This document shows positions 8,268 to 16,335 of a stretch of DNA of 38,971 nucleotides, piece after piece. The stretch is from an uncultured Flavobacteriales bacterium. GTDB lineage: Bacteria; Bacteroidota; Bacteroidia; Flavobacteriales_D; JABDKJ01. The notes beneath the pieces were generated by a model. That model was not told where the DNA came from and ran no database searches. It was given only the letters and a program-made list of their open reading frames with translations. The stretch is taken from assembly GCA_937875855.1 (NCBI GenBank), contig CALFHF010000054.1:1-38971 (forward strand), given 5' to 3'. The position numbers and the translations under genes were made by a program. Numbering within the stretch: position 1 is the first letter of the stretch; each line of letters begins with the position of its first letter.

Positions 8268-8960
8268 TTAACCTTCTAAAAGATTCTTGTTACGGGCCCT
8301 TTGAATCCAGATAATAATACCAACAGTAATCAAGGCCATTGGAGGTAGAATCATCATGTTATTATTCATGTATCCCATGCCATAGACTCCAGTCAATTCA
8401 CTTGCTGAACCGAATAACTCGATTCCCCAGAATTTCCCTGAACCGAAGATCTCTCTTACTACGGCAACGACTATCAATATCACGCCATACCCCAATCCAT
8501 TTCCAACTGCATCAAGCACAGATGGCCATTTCTTGTTTGCCATAGCGAAGGCCTCGAAACGTCCCATGATGATACAGTTCGTAATGATGAGTCCAACGAA
8601 TACTGAAAGCTTTTCGCTTACCTCAGGGACATAGGCTTTCAATACTAAGTCAACCAAGGTTACCAACGTTGCAACAACAACAAGCTGTACGATAATTCTG
8701 ATTCTGCTTGGGATAAGATTCCTTAATGCAGAGATCAAGAAGTTACCTGCCATCAATACGACAAGTACTGAAAGGCTCATGAACACCGCTTGTTTTACCT
8801 GAACGGTAATCGCTAGTGCCGAACAAATTCCTAGTACCTGTATGGTGATAGGGTTGTTCTCATTCAATGGATCGGTGATGAGACGCTTGTTCTTTGGAGA
8901 GAACAAAGGCTCATTAGGTTCTTTGACCTTTTCGATCGCTTTTTCAATGGTCTCACTCAT
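8268..8960 (-). CDS. nqrD: Na+-translocating NADH:quinone reductase subunit D
   Basis: 230 residues, with a charged N-terminal extension of about 20 residues that is longer than in gamma-proteobacterial NqrD and is common in Bacteroidota. The membrane part shows NPITIQVLGICSALAIT (about residues 35-51) and LIITNCIIMGRFEAFAM (about 124-140), which carry the two conserved cysteines. NqrD pairs with NqrE in an inverted-topology heterodimer of the sodium pump. The start overlaps the nqrC end by 8 bases, and nqrE follows after 3. Confidence 0.96.
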   Translation of the reverse strand: MSETIEKAIEKVKEPNEPLFSPKNKRLITDPLNENNPITIQVLGICSALAITVQVKQAVFMSLSVLVVLMAGNFLISALRNLIPSRIRIIVQLVVVATLVTLVDLVLKAYVPEVSEKLSVFVGLIITNCIIMGRFEAFAMANKKWPSVLDAVGNGLGYGVILIVVAVVREIFGSGKFWGIELFGSASELTGVYGMGYMNNNMMILPPMALITVGIIIWIQRARNKNLLEG

Positions 8961-9756
8961 TGTTCCTCACCTTTTTAAAGTAATTATCATAGATCGCTAA
9001 TGTCCTATACAGCATCTCATCTACTCCATTGCTGGTGATGGTTCCTCCTGTAATGGCGTCCACAGCGTGCTTATCATCGGCAGGAGATCCACCTTTCTTT
9101 ACGTCAATAGAAACATAGGTTCCATTGTCATAGATACTCTCTCCTTGGAATTGATCTTCGAACATAGGTTCCTTAATCTCAGCTCCTAGTCCGGGCGTCT
9201 CTGTCTTATGGTCGAAGCTCGCTCCGTAGACCGTGCTCATGTCAGATTCTAAGGCTACATATCCCCAGATAGGGCCCCATAGCCCCGTTCCCACCATAGG
9301 TATCACGAAATACTGCTTACCATCCCTTTCACAGCGGAAAAGCGGGTAATTCACATTCTGCTCATCCACTTTGGCGAGTAAAGTGCTGCGGTCATTCTTA
9401 TAGGCTTGAACCAGCTTGGAAATCTTCTGCTTGTATTCCTTCTGCACATCCACATTGAAGGGATCGGCAGGATTCTGAGGGTCCACAGCTCCTTCCATAC
9501 TAGAAACCACATTTCCTTGGTCATCTAAGACGATTCGCTCCTTCACATATTCAGTGAATAGCTTCGCTGCGTTCTCACGTGTTGCTTCGGTTACATTGAT
9601 AGATCCTAGGATGTCTATCATCTTTTTATCGGCCTCGTTCTTCTTGATATCAGGCTTCAGCGTCAAGCTCACCATAGCCAATGAGGCTCCAGTAACGATG
9701 ACCATAATAGCTGCGAATAAAAAAGTATACCCTCCGCCTTCTTTGTTTACTCCCAT
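8953..9756 (-). CDS. nqrC: Na+-translocating NADH:quinone reductase subunit C
   Basis: 267 residues. One N-terminal membrane helix (about 11-32) anchors a large FMN-binding domain. The covalent FMN site reads DAITGGTITSNG at about residues 233-244. Threonine 239 is the expected attachment point, with G in place of the commoner A in the S/T-G-A-T motif. GTGLWGPIWGY near 157-167 and ETPGLGAEI near 186-194 are further family motifs. FMN is attached by ApbE, which is not in this window. It lies 4 bases after nqrB and overlaps nqrD by 8 bases. Confidence 0.96.
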   Translation of the reverse strand: MGVNKEGGGYTFLFAAIMVIVTGASLAMVSLTLKPDIKKNEADKKMIDILGSINVTEATRENAAKLFTEYVKERIVLDDQGNVVSSMEGAVDPQNPADPFNVDVQKEYKQKISKLVQAYKNDRSTLLAKVDEQNVNYPLFRCERDGKQYFVIPMVGTGLWGPIWGYVALESDMSTVYGASFDHKTETPGLGAEIKEPMFEDQFQGESIYDNGTYVSIDVKKGGSPADDKHAVDAITGGTITSNGVDEMLYRTLAIYDNYFKKVRNNE

Positions 9757-9760
9757 GGGT

Positions 9761-10963
9761 TCAGGCTGTTTGAAGTTTAAGTCTCTTGGCTCTTTTCTTG
9801 ATGTTCGCCTCTATCACATAATGATCGATTAACGGGGCCATCACATTCATAAAGAGGATGCCCAACATGACTCCTTCAGGATAGGCAGGGTTAAACACCC
9901 TAATCATTATCCCGAATACTCCACAAAAGAATCCGTAGATGAGTTTTCCTGTATTGGTCTGTGCTGCGGTGACTGGGTCAGTGGCCATGAAGACCATCCC
10001 GAACATAAATCCGCCCACCATCAATTGATGCAGTGGTGGCAATGACATAAATGCATTCGCATCAGCAAGGTTAAAGAGCCAAGCCATGGTCAATCCACCT
10101 ACAAACATAGATCCCATGATTCTCCAAGAACCTATTCCTGTGAAGAGCAAGAATGCTGCTCCAAGAAGTATTGCTATAACCGAAGTCTCTCCAATAGATC
10201 CTGGAATCATTCCAATGATACTGTTGGACATAGAGTACATGCCATCAGGCCCGAATTTCTCCATAATGCCCGTGACTTCTGGCAGATTCTGCGCTTTTCC
10301 TACGGTCAACGCCAAGTCTCCAAGTGCGGTAGCTCCTGAATATCCATCTACGCTTCCAGCTTCATTAATCCAAATCTCTCCTGAGATCTTAGTAGGATAT
10401 GCGAAGAAGATAAATGCCCTCGCTGTTAAGGCTACGTTCAGGATGTTCATCCCTGTTCCTCCGAATACTTCTTTACCAATAACCACTGCAAAGATGGTAG
10501 CCAATGCCACCATCCATAGTGGAATATTCGCTGGCATTATAAGCGGAATGAGCATTCCTGAAACCAAGAATCCTTCTTGAACCGCGTGCTTGTTCTTTAC
10601 CGCAACGATGAACTCTACTCCTAGTCCTGCTGCATACGATACCACCACGATAGGCAGTACATGCAACATGCCGTAGAACATGTTAGGCCAGAATTCACTT
10701 GCCTCACCTAGAGATAAGTAATGGAAATGTCCAATGTTCCACATACCGAAAAGCAGACATGGTAGCATAGCTAAGATGACCATCATCATGGTACGCTTCA
10801 AGTCTATGGCGTCTCTGATGTGCGCTCCCGTTCGGGTGGTGTAATCAGGCGTGAACATAAAGGTCTCCAAGGCATCATATGCCGAGTAGAAATTCTCGAA
10901 CTTCCCTCCTTCTATGAAGTTAGGTCGGATCTTCTTTATGACCAGATTCTCTAAAAATTTCAT
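9761..10963 (-). CDS. nqrB: Na+-translocating NADH:quinone reductase subunit B
   Basis: 400 residues with about ten membrane helices, normal length. The covalent FMN site DGYSGATAL is at about residues 206-214, with T212 as the flavinylated residue. The N-terminal HIRDAIDLKRTM, the VIGKEVFGGTGMNILN loop and the MATDPVTAAQTNTGK loop are all family markers. NqrB carries FMN and riboflavin and forms the Na+ path. It follows nqrA by 22 bases and precedes nqrC by 4. Confidence 0.97.
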   Translation of the reverse strand: MKFLENLVIKKIRPNFIEGGKFENFYSAYDALETFMFTPDYTTRTGAHIRDAIDLKRTMMMVILAMLPCLLFGMWNIGHFHYLSLGEASEFWPNMFYGMLHVLPIVVVSYAAGLGVEFIVAVKNKHAVQEGFLVSGMLIPLIMPANIPLWMVALATIFAVVIGKEVFGGTGMNILNVALTARAFIFFAYPTKISGEIWINEAGSVDGYSGATALGDLALTVGKAQNLPEVTGIMEKFGPDGMYSMSNSIIGMIPGSIGETSVIAILLGAAFLLFTGIGSWRIMGSMFVGGLTMAWLFNLADANAFMSLPPLHQLMVGGFMFGMVFMATDPVTAAQTNTGKLIYGFFCGVFGIMIRVFNPAYPEGVMLGILFMNVMAPLIDHYVIEANIKKRAKRLKLQTA

Positions 10964-10985
10964 TTCAATGAGATCTTCTGTGTGA

Positions 10986-12398
10986 TTAAGCTAATTCCAT
11001 TCTCAAGCTCTCCATGCCATCACGGATCACTTTCTGGATGTCTATCTTACTGGTGCAAGCCACTTCGCATAGCGCGAAATCCTCTGCATCTACTTCATAG
11101 ATACCCATGCTTTCCATTTTGTCGATGTCATTTGCCATCACTGACTTGATCAGTTGCATTGGATAGATCTCGAATGGGAACACTTGTTCTAATTGTCCTG
11201 TGACAACGAAGGAGCGAATCTCTCCGTTCAAGTTCGTGTCCAAGTCATACTTCTTACCTGGCATGAGCCATGATGGATAGGAACGAGACATAGAGAATCT
11301 CTTCAATCCTGGGCTTAACCAACCATCAGTCAAAAGGAACTTGTGATGATCTCCTTCTGGAATCACACATACCTGCGTATCGAATGCTCCAAGGAATCCC
11401 TCTTCACTTACCTTAGCCCCTGTCAAGACATTTCCTGAAATCACCCTGCGGTGTCCTTCTTTCAAATTTCCTTTGAGGATTCCTTTCAAAGAAGTTCCTC
11501 CAATCACCTCATGGTAAGATGGCTTTTCCACCATGGATCCGTTCAAGGCAATCCTTCTACGTGCGTCATATTTCCCGGTAAGGAAGAGACGACCTATGAT
11601 TATTACCTCTTGTGGATACGTGTACCAAATCACCTCACCTTTATTCAAGGCTTTGGTATGATGCACCTGTACACTCACATTCCCTGAGGGATGGGGCCCT
11701 GAGAATTCAGTTTTCTCCACACCTTGAACTCCGCTGTATACGCTGTGTCCATTGTGCTGGGAACTGGTAGCTAAGTGCACCTTGCCTTTGGTCAAACGAG
11801 ATAAGGCATCTATACCTGCTTGGAATTCTTTCTCTTGTCCTTTAATCAAGAAATCCAATTCCGGACCAAGTGGTGCTGAATCGAATCCTGATATATATAT
11901 GTCTCTCGGAACACCGAATGGATCGGCAACGGTGCTGAACGGACGCTGTCTCAAGAGCGGCCATACGCCAGCTTTGAGCATCTTATCAGTCACCTGCTCC
12001 TTGGTCAAGGACTTAGGGTCAGCTGCGCCATACTCCTCGAAGCGCGTTTCCTTGTCGGCAAGGATGCGCACTTCTAAGATTTTACGCTTGGCACCTCTGA
12101 CAATCTCTGTCACTTCACCACTTACGGGAGAAGAGAATAGGATTTTGTCATTCTGTTTCTCATGAAACAGTGGAGTACCTGCTTTCACCTCAGCACCCTC
12201 TTTGAGGAGCATTTTTGGTTTAATTCCTACGAAATCGGTGGGTTTTACCGCCACCACGTCTGGGGAAGAGTAAGGTATAATGGTCTTCTCTGAAGAGCCT
12301 ACCATCTTGATGTCCTTACCTTTCTTGATCCGGATAGATCCAGCCATTTGATTGTATCTGTTAATTAGGCGGGGCAAATGTATAACTTTGTTACTCAT
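10986..12398 (-). CDS. nqrA: Na+-translocating NADH:quinone reductase subunit A
   Basis: The frame opens at 12398 (470 residues), but the family N-terminus (IRIKKGKDIKMVGSSEK) begins right after an internal Met at residue 18. The likely start is therefore the ATG at 12347, giving 453 residues. A -7 box at 12375-12382 lies inside the longer form and supports this. NqrA is the soluble cytoplasmic subunit, long linked to quinone binding. Visible markers are PLFHEKQNDKILFSSPVSGEV, GQEKEFQAGIDAL and the late CEVACTSKIDIQKVIRDGMES. It is the first gene of the operon and is divergent from the T9SS Plug gene. Confidence 0.96.
   Translation of the reverse strand: MSNKVIHLPRLINRYNQMAGSIRIKKGKDIKMVGSSEKTIIPYSSPDVVAVKPTDFVGIKPKMLLKEGAEVKAGTPLFHEKQNDKILFSSPVSGEVTEIVRGAKRKILEVRILADKETRFEEYGAADPKSLTKEQVTDKMLKAGVWPLLRQRPFSTVADPFGVPRDIYISGFDSAPLGPELDFLIKGQEKEFQAGIDALSRLTKGKVHLATSSQHNGHSVYSGVQGVEKTEFSGPHPSGNVSVQVHHTKALNKGEVIWYTYPQEVIIIGRLFLTGKYDARRRIALNGSMVEKPSYHEVIGGTSLKGILKGNLKEGHRRVISGNVLTGAKVSEEGFLGAFDTQVCVIPEGDHHKFLLTDGWLSPGLKRFSMSRSYPSWLMPGKKYDLDTNLNGEIRSFVVTGQLEQVFPFEIYPMQLIKSVMANDIDKMESMGIYEVDAEDFALCEVACTSKIDIQKVIRDGMESLRMELA
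12375..12382 (-). promoter_or_regulatory. Candidate -7 box (TACATTTG) of the nqr operon
   Basis: The minus strand reads TACATTTG, an exact match to the Bacteroidota -7 consensus TAnnTTTG, 27 bases before the preferred nqrA ATG at 12347. No convincing -33 TTG is visible at the usual distance. It would lie inside the coding part if translation began at 12398, which favours the shorter form. Confidence 0.45.
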
Positions 12399-12451
12399 AC
12401 CTGAAGCCTTTTGCTTCTAGATTCCATTCATTACTTAGATCTTTTGAACTG

Positions 12452-13792
12452 TTGCCTTTGTCCCGCAAAATTTCCCTCTTTTTTATCTTCTTCTCTATTG
12501 GGACAATGCTACTGAGCTCATGCGCTGCTTCGCAAGGAAGTCAAGCAGTTTCTACAGATACTCCTGATGATTATGTGGGCGAGTTTGAATTGCGCTATGA
12601 AGACAGAGTCTATTCTGAGAATATCGCAACGGCTCAAGTGTATCCCAGCGGAAATCCCCTTGACCTTCCCATTCTCACCCTTGGCCTTCCGCAGCCTTTA
12701 GAATTGCACTTTGATGACCTTTCTTCTGAAATGAAGAATTACACCTATACCTTCATTCATTGCAATGCCGATTGGACGAAAAGCAATCTCATAGAGATGC
12801 AATATTTAGATGGCTTTTTCAGCGACTATATCACTGATTATCAGGTTTCCTTCAATACCCTTGTTCCCTTCGTGCATTATACCTTGATATTTCCTAGGTC
12901 AGGAATGGAACTTAAGGTCTCAGGAAATTACTTGCTGGTGGTGAGTATTAATAATGACACAGAGAATCCCATCATAACGAAGAGGTTTATGGTGCTAGAA
13001 CCTAAACTTGCGATAGAGCCACGTGTGCGCCAAAGCTCTACTATAGAAGACCGCAAGAGTTCTCAGTCGGTAGATTTCATAGTGAAGCATCCTGCTTTTT
13101 TGATGGGAAATCCGCTGAGGGATTTGAAGACTATGGTCATGCAGAATGGGCGTTGGGATAATATGAAAACGGGGCTTAAACCCACCTTTATCCATGTGAA
13201 TTCTTTGGAATACCGCTATGAGCAAGGGGAGGATTTCCTAGCAGGAAATGAATACCGAAAGTTTAACATCAGCAGCACCCGATACACTACGGAGGATGTA
13301 ACCGCCATTTATAGAGATAGCCTGCGCTATGTGGCCGAACTCATGCCCGATCTGAGCCGTGAGCGACTTGGATACAGAACTTGGCGAGATATCAATGGAC
13401 GTTTTCTTGTGCGCAGTACAGATGGATTTAACAGCATCACTGAAGGGGATTATGTAGATGTGCGTTTCTATCTGAAACGAAGCAGTGCGCTTGGGAAAGA
13501 TGTTTATGTGGTAGGTGGGTTCTCCAATTACAAACTAGATCGCAAATACAAGATGACCTATAACGCGAGTCAGGGAATGTATATCTGCAGCATTCCATTC
13601 AAACAGGGTTATTATGAATATATGTATGCCGTTAGAAGCAAACAAGATGGCTCAGCTGATGTGAGTGTGATAGAAGGTTCGTATTATGAGACAGAGAACG
13701 ACTATACCATCTTGATGTATTACCGTGATATTGGAAATGATTTTGATCAATTGATTGGTGTGAAGACTATTTCTACGCGGGATGCTTTTTAA
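12452..13792 (+). CDS. T9SS Plug protein (DUF5103 family), lipoprotein
   Basis: 446 residues. The N-terminus has a basic start, a long hydrophobic stretch and a lipobox ending LLSSC (C24), so it is probably a lipoprotein. The body matches the family once called DUF5103, now the T9SS plug protein. Markers are LQLG-type and SYTFIHCNADW-type segments (here YTYTFIHCNADWTKSN at about residues 99-114), DYITDYQVSFNT, and the late DVYVVGGFSNYKLD. In known T9SS complexes Plug closes the periplasmic side of the SprA translocon. No ATG is available; a TTG at 12452 or 12458 must serve as start. It is divergent from nqrA with about 50-100 bases between them. Confidence 0.85.
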   Translation: MPLSRKISLFFIFFSIGTMLLSSCAASQGSQAVSTDTPDDYVGEFELRYEDRVYSENIATAQVYPSGNPLDLPILTLGLPQPLELHFDDLSSEMKNYTYTFIHCNADWTKSNLIEMQYLDGFFSDYITDYQVSFNTLVPFVHYTLIFPRSGMELKVSGNYLLVVSINNDTENPIITKRFMVLEPKLAIEPRVRQSSTIEDRKSSQSVDFIVKHPAFLMGNPLRDLKTMVMQNGRWDNMKTGLKPTFIHVNSLEYRYEQGEDFLAGNEYRKFNISSTRYTTEDVTAIYRDSLRYVAELMPDLSRERLGYRTWRDINGRFLVRSTDGFNSITEGDYVDVRFYLKRSSALGKDVYVVGGFSNYKLDRKYKMTYNASQGMYICSIPFKQGYYEYMYAVRSKQDGSADVSVIEGSYYETENDYTILMYYRDIGNDFDQLIGVKTISTRDAF

Positions 13793-14118
13793 TCTTTCCA
13801 GACTCCACTTTTTATGACGCTCATCTTCCTTTATTCTCTTTCTCGTTAAGCATGTACTCCTCATTAGCAAGTGAATATCGCATCTAATCACCATCGGGGA
13901 AAAGGCGTTTTTCCCATCTCTCCTTATGCTGCACATACTTCCTGAAGTCTCGGCTTATTCCATAGAGTTCAGTTCTAGTGTACACAGAAAGTTCAGGAGT
14001 AAAGAGCAGTTCTTGACTGTTGATCCAAGCACTAAAATCCTCATTTATCCCCTCACTAACTCCAAAAATCCAAGGCCTTTTCCTATTTTCACGCTCTTTC
14101 AAAAATGAATTTACAGCC
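13793..14118. other. Intergenic region between Plug gene and pepD
   Basis: 326 bases without a firmly supported gene. It holds only the doubtful 78-residue minus-strand frame noted separately. No terminator is visible after the Plug gene. A TATTTTCA near 14084 is a poor -7 match for pepD. Nothing else was recognised. Confidence 0.5.
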
Positions 14119-14120
14119 AT
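13884..14120 (-). CDS. Possible small hypothetical protein, 78 residues
   Basis: A 78-residue minus-strand frame fills most of the gap between the Plug gene and pepD. Its amino acids look protein-like (charged and aromatic residues mixed, for example GINEDFSAWINSQELLFTPE), and the codons are ordinary. No family is recognised. Its ATG (14120-14118) overlaps the pepD ATG in the palindromic CATG at 14118-14121, so both cannot have ordinary leaders here; a slightly later start is possible. It could also be a chance frame. The opposite strand carries unlikely peptides. Confidence 0.35.
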   Translation of the reverse strand: MAVNSFLKERENRKRPWIFGVSEGINEDFSAWINSQELLFTPELSVYTRTELYGISRDFRKYVQHKERWEKRLFPDGD

Positions 14121-15570
14121 GAGCGATCAAGTTAGAAGTCTAGAACCTAAAGCACTTTGGAACCACTTTGCGGATCTAAATGCCATCCCAAGAGCCTCCA
14201 AGAAAGAAGAGCGCGTAATCGCTTTCATGAAAGCCTTTGGTGAGAATCTAGGTTTTGCGACTGTTGTTGATCACATAGGAAACGTAATCATCAAGAAGCC
14301 CGGAACAAAGGGCATGGAGAAGAGTCCTATCGTAGTTCTTCAAAGTCATCTTGACATGGTTCATCAAAAGAACAATGAGACCACATTCGATTTTGCAACA
14401 GAAGGAATTCGCATGAAAGTCAATGGGGATTGGGTCAAGGCTGACGGTACTACACTAGGAGCTGATAACGGAATAGGTGTTGCGACTATCATGGCGCTAC
14501 TCACTTCTACTGATATTCCTCATCCTCCATTAGAAGCTCTTTTCACCATAGACGAAGAGACCGGAATGACTGGTGCGCTTGAACTTAAAGGAGGAATGCT
14601 CGATGCGAAGATCATGCTCAATCTGGATACGGAGGATGATAGAGAACTGACTATAGGCTGTGCTGGCGGAACTGATGTCACCGCTACAGGAACGTATAAG
14701 GAAGTGGACTGCAAAGCAGGATATACTGGAAGAAAATTAAAAGTCACTGGACTCAATGGAGGACACAGTGGAATGGATATTCATAAGGGCCTTGGAAATG
14801 CGAATAAGATTATGAATCGCATACTTCTTGCAGCTGAAGAGATGGGAATTCAAGTTTCAGGTGTAGATGGAGGAAGCCTGAGAAATGCCATTCCACGGGA
14901 GAGCAATGCTTGGGTGGGAATTCCTGCTGATCAAGCGGATGCCTTTGATGATCTGTTATCAGACCTAGGATCCGCCATCATTGATGAGCACAACACTACT
15001 GACCCAGAGCTTGAATTAAGCAGTGAAGAATGTGATGCGCCTGACGAAGTAATGGACCCTGCCTTCCAACGCATGTTCCTGCGCGCAGTGCAAGCTTGTC
15101 CGAATGGAATCTATCGCATGAGCCCTGATGTAGAAGACCTTGTGCAGACCAGTAATAACGTAGCAAGGATTCTCGCAGAAGCTGGAAAATATCAAGTGCT
15201 TTGCTTGACCAGAAGCTCTGTAGATTCAGAGAAAGAAGACGAAGCGAAAGCTATTCAATCCGTATTCGAATTAATAGGAGCCGATGTGACATTCAGTGGA
15301 GATTATCCAGGATGGACTCCTAAGCCTGACTCGAAGATTGTGAGCTTGATGAGAGAATTATACGAGAAGCGTTTCAATGAGAAACCTCATGTGAATGCAT
15401 GTCATGCTGGGCTTGAGTGCGGAATCCTTGGAACGAATTATCCCACGATGGAGATGATTTCCTTCGGTCCTAACATACGTGGTGCTCACTCTCCTGATGA
15501 AAAAGTTCAGATTAGTTCTGTACAGAAATTCTGGGGCTTCCTTCTGGAGACCTTGGAAAAACTGAACTGA
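14119..15570 (+). CDS. pepD: Aminoacyl-histidine dipeptidase (cytosol non-specific dipeptidase, M20C)
   Basis: The frame is open from 14020, but family homology begins at the ATG at 14119 (MSDQVRSLEP), giving 483 residues, the usual PepD length. M20 metal-binding motifs are clear: LQSHLDMVHQK (His and Asp ligands), GTTLGADNGIG (bridging Asp), and FTIDEETGMTGA (catalytic Glu-Glu). The late HAGLECGI supplies the last His. PepD is a cytoplasmic zinc dipeptidase that splits Xaa-His and other dipeptides. It is single, with a strong terminator right after it. The start choice relies on the family, not on a ribosome binding site. Confidence 0.95.
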   Translation: MSDQVRSLEPKALWNHFADLNAIPRASKKEERVIAFMKAFGENLGFATVVDHIGNVIIKKPGTKGMEKSPIVVLQSHLDMVHQKNNETTFDFATEGIRMKVNGDWVKADGTTLGADNGIGVATIMALLTSTDIPHPPLEALFTIDEETGMTGALELKGGMLDAKIMLNLDTEDDRELTIGCAGGTDVTATGTYKEVDCKAGYTGRKLKVTGLNGGHSGMDIHKGLGNANKIMNRILLAAEEMGIQVSGVDGGSLRNAIPRESNAWVGIPADQADAFDDLLSDLGSAIIDEHNTTDPELELSSEECDAPDEVMDPAFQRMFLRAVQACPNGIYRMSPDVEDLVQTSNNVARILAEAGKYQVLCLTRSSVDSEKEDEAKAIQSVFELIGADVTFSGDYPGWTPKPDSKIVSLMRELYEKRFNEKPHVNACHAGLECGILGTNYPTMEMISFGPNIRGAHSPDEKVQISSVQKFWGFLLETLEKLN

Positions 15571-15594
15571 TTGCAAGAAAGATTTTAAATCAAG

Positions 15595-15632
15595 AAAGCC
15601 CGTCAGATAAACTGACGGGCTTTTCTCTTTAC
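15595..15632 (+). terminator. Rho-independent terminator after pepD
   Basis: AAAGCCCGTCAG (15595-15606) pairs with CTGACGGGCTTT (15612-15623) around a 5-base loop, and is followed by TTTTCTCTTT. The stem is perfect and GC-rich. It also carries As on the left side, so it could stop the minus-strand hsp20 transcript as well. Confidence 0.93.
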
Positions 15633-15662
15633 CAAACCAAACAACCAAATTCTAAAAGCTGA

Positions 15663-16121
15663 TTACGCCACGCTAATCAACTTCTTCTGCTCTTTTACGA
15701 GCTCTACTTCTTTCTTAGGAAGCGTCACATAAAGGATTCCGTCCATATAAGTCGCCTCTATCTTCTCCTCATTCACCTTATCCTCTGGCAAGGTGAAGCT
15801 TCTGCTGAAGCTTGAATAATTGAACTCCCTTCGTGTGTAGTCTCCTGTCTCATCTTTTTCTTCCTTCTCATTCTTGAACTCTGCTGATATAGTCAGCATG
15901 TTTTTATCCAATTCAAGAACGAAGTCATCTTTCTTCATTCCAGGAGCTGAAACTTCCAACTGAAAGTCTCCATCCGTCTCCTTAATATTCACTGCCGGAC
16001 TTGCAGCTCTCTGTGTAAATGAACCTGGGTTTATCCCAAAGAAATCCTTGGTGAAAAAATCATCAAAGAGGTATGGCATATTCCCCGTTGGTCTTTTAGT
16101 GCTCTTCATTATGTATCCCAT
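15663..16121 (-). CDS. Small heat shock protein, Hsp20/alpha-crystallin family
   Basis: 152 residues. A short N-terminal arm contains PYLFDDFFTKDFFG (about 16-29). It is followed by the alpha-crystallin domain from about residue 43: SPAVNIKETDGDFQLEVSAPG, the strand pair around NMLTISAEF, RREFNYSSFSRSFTLPE and GILYVTLPK. The C-terminus ends KKLISVA; this ISVA is the short I-x-V tail motif that contacts neighbouring subunits. It is a cytoplasmic ATP-independent chaperone that holds unfolded proteins. The first or second ATG (16121 or 16109) may start it. A duplicated palindromic site lies 85-150 bases upstream and suggests specific control. It converges on pepD across a shared terminator. Confidence 0.94.
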   Translation of the reverse strand: MGYIMKSTKRPTGNMPYLFDDFFTKDFFGINPGSFTQRAASPAVNIKETDGDFQLEVSAPGMKKDDFVLELDKNMLTISAEFKNEKEEKDETGDYTRREFNYSSFSRSFTLPEDKVNEEKIEATYMDGILYVTLPKKEVELVKEQKKLISVA

Positions 16122-16205
16122 GTTTTCTATTATTTATTGATTAATGTTCTTGCATCATCTGGATGCACTTCCTCCTCTTCAATCTCAACACCAATCTCTT
16201 TTTAA

Positions 16206-16225
16206 TGCCATTATGGCCGTTTATG
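16206..16225. promoter_or_regulatory. Candidate operator copy 1 upstream of hsp20
   Basis: TGCCATTATGGCCGTTTATG contains the perfect 11-base inverted repeat GCCATTATGGC (16207-16217). It recurs 42 bases away with 17 of 20 bases the same. It sits 85 bases before hsp20 and about 110 before the lipoprotein gene, so it could control either or both. Confidence 0.5.
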
Positions 16226-16247
16226 TGTGTAATTCTTAAATACTCAC

Positions 16248-16267
16248 TGTCATTATGGCTGTTTATT
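16248..16267. promoter_or_regulatory. Candidate operator copy 2 between hsp20 and the lipoprotein gene
   Basis: TGTCATTATGGCTGTTTATT matches copy 1 at 17 of 20 positions. The inverted repeat is kept with one mismatch (GTCATTATGGC). The start-to-start spacing of 42 bases is four helical turns, as expected for sites on one face of the DNA. Confidence 0.5.
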
Positions 16268-16323
16268 GAATTTATCACCATCTATTTCTGCCAAAAAATC
16301 ATTCCTCTATACGAGCAGGTGCA

Positions 16324-16331
16324 TATCTTTA
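16324..16331 (+). promoter_or_regulatory. Candidate -7 box (TATCTTTA) for the lipoprotein gene
   Basis: TATCTTTA, one base from TAnnTTTG, ends 4 bases before the ATG at 16336. If used, the mRNA would have almost no leader. Confidence 0.3.
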
Positions 16332-16335
16332 GGAC

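Noticed and set aside
10086-10580. Plus-strand frame of 164 codons
   Set aside because: It is antisense to nqrB, with proline-serine-rich sequence typical of a shadow of a membrane protein gene.
11752-12165. Plus-strand frame of 137 codons
   Set aside because: Antisense to nqrA; no motif or start context supports it.
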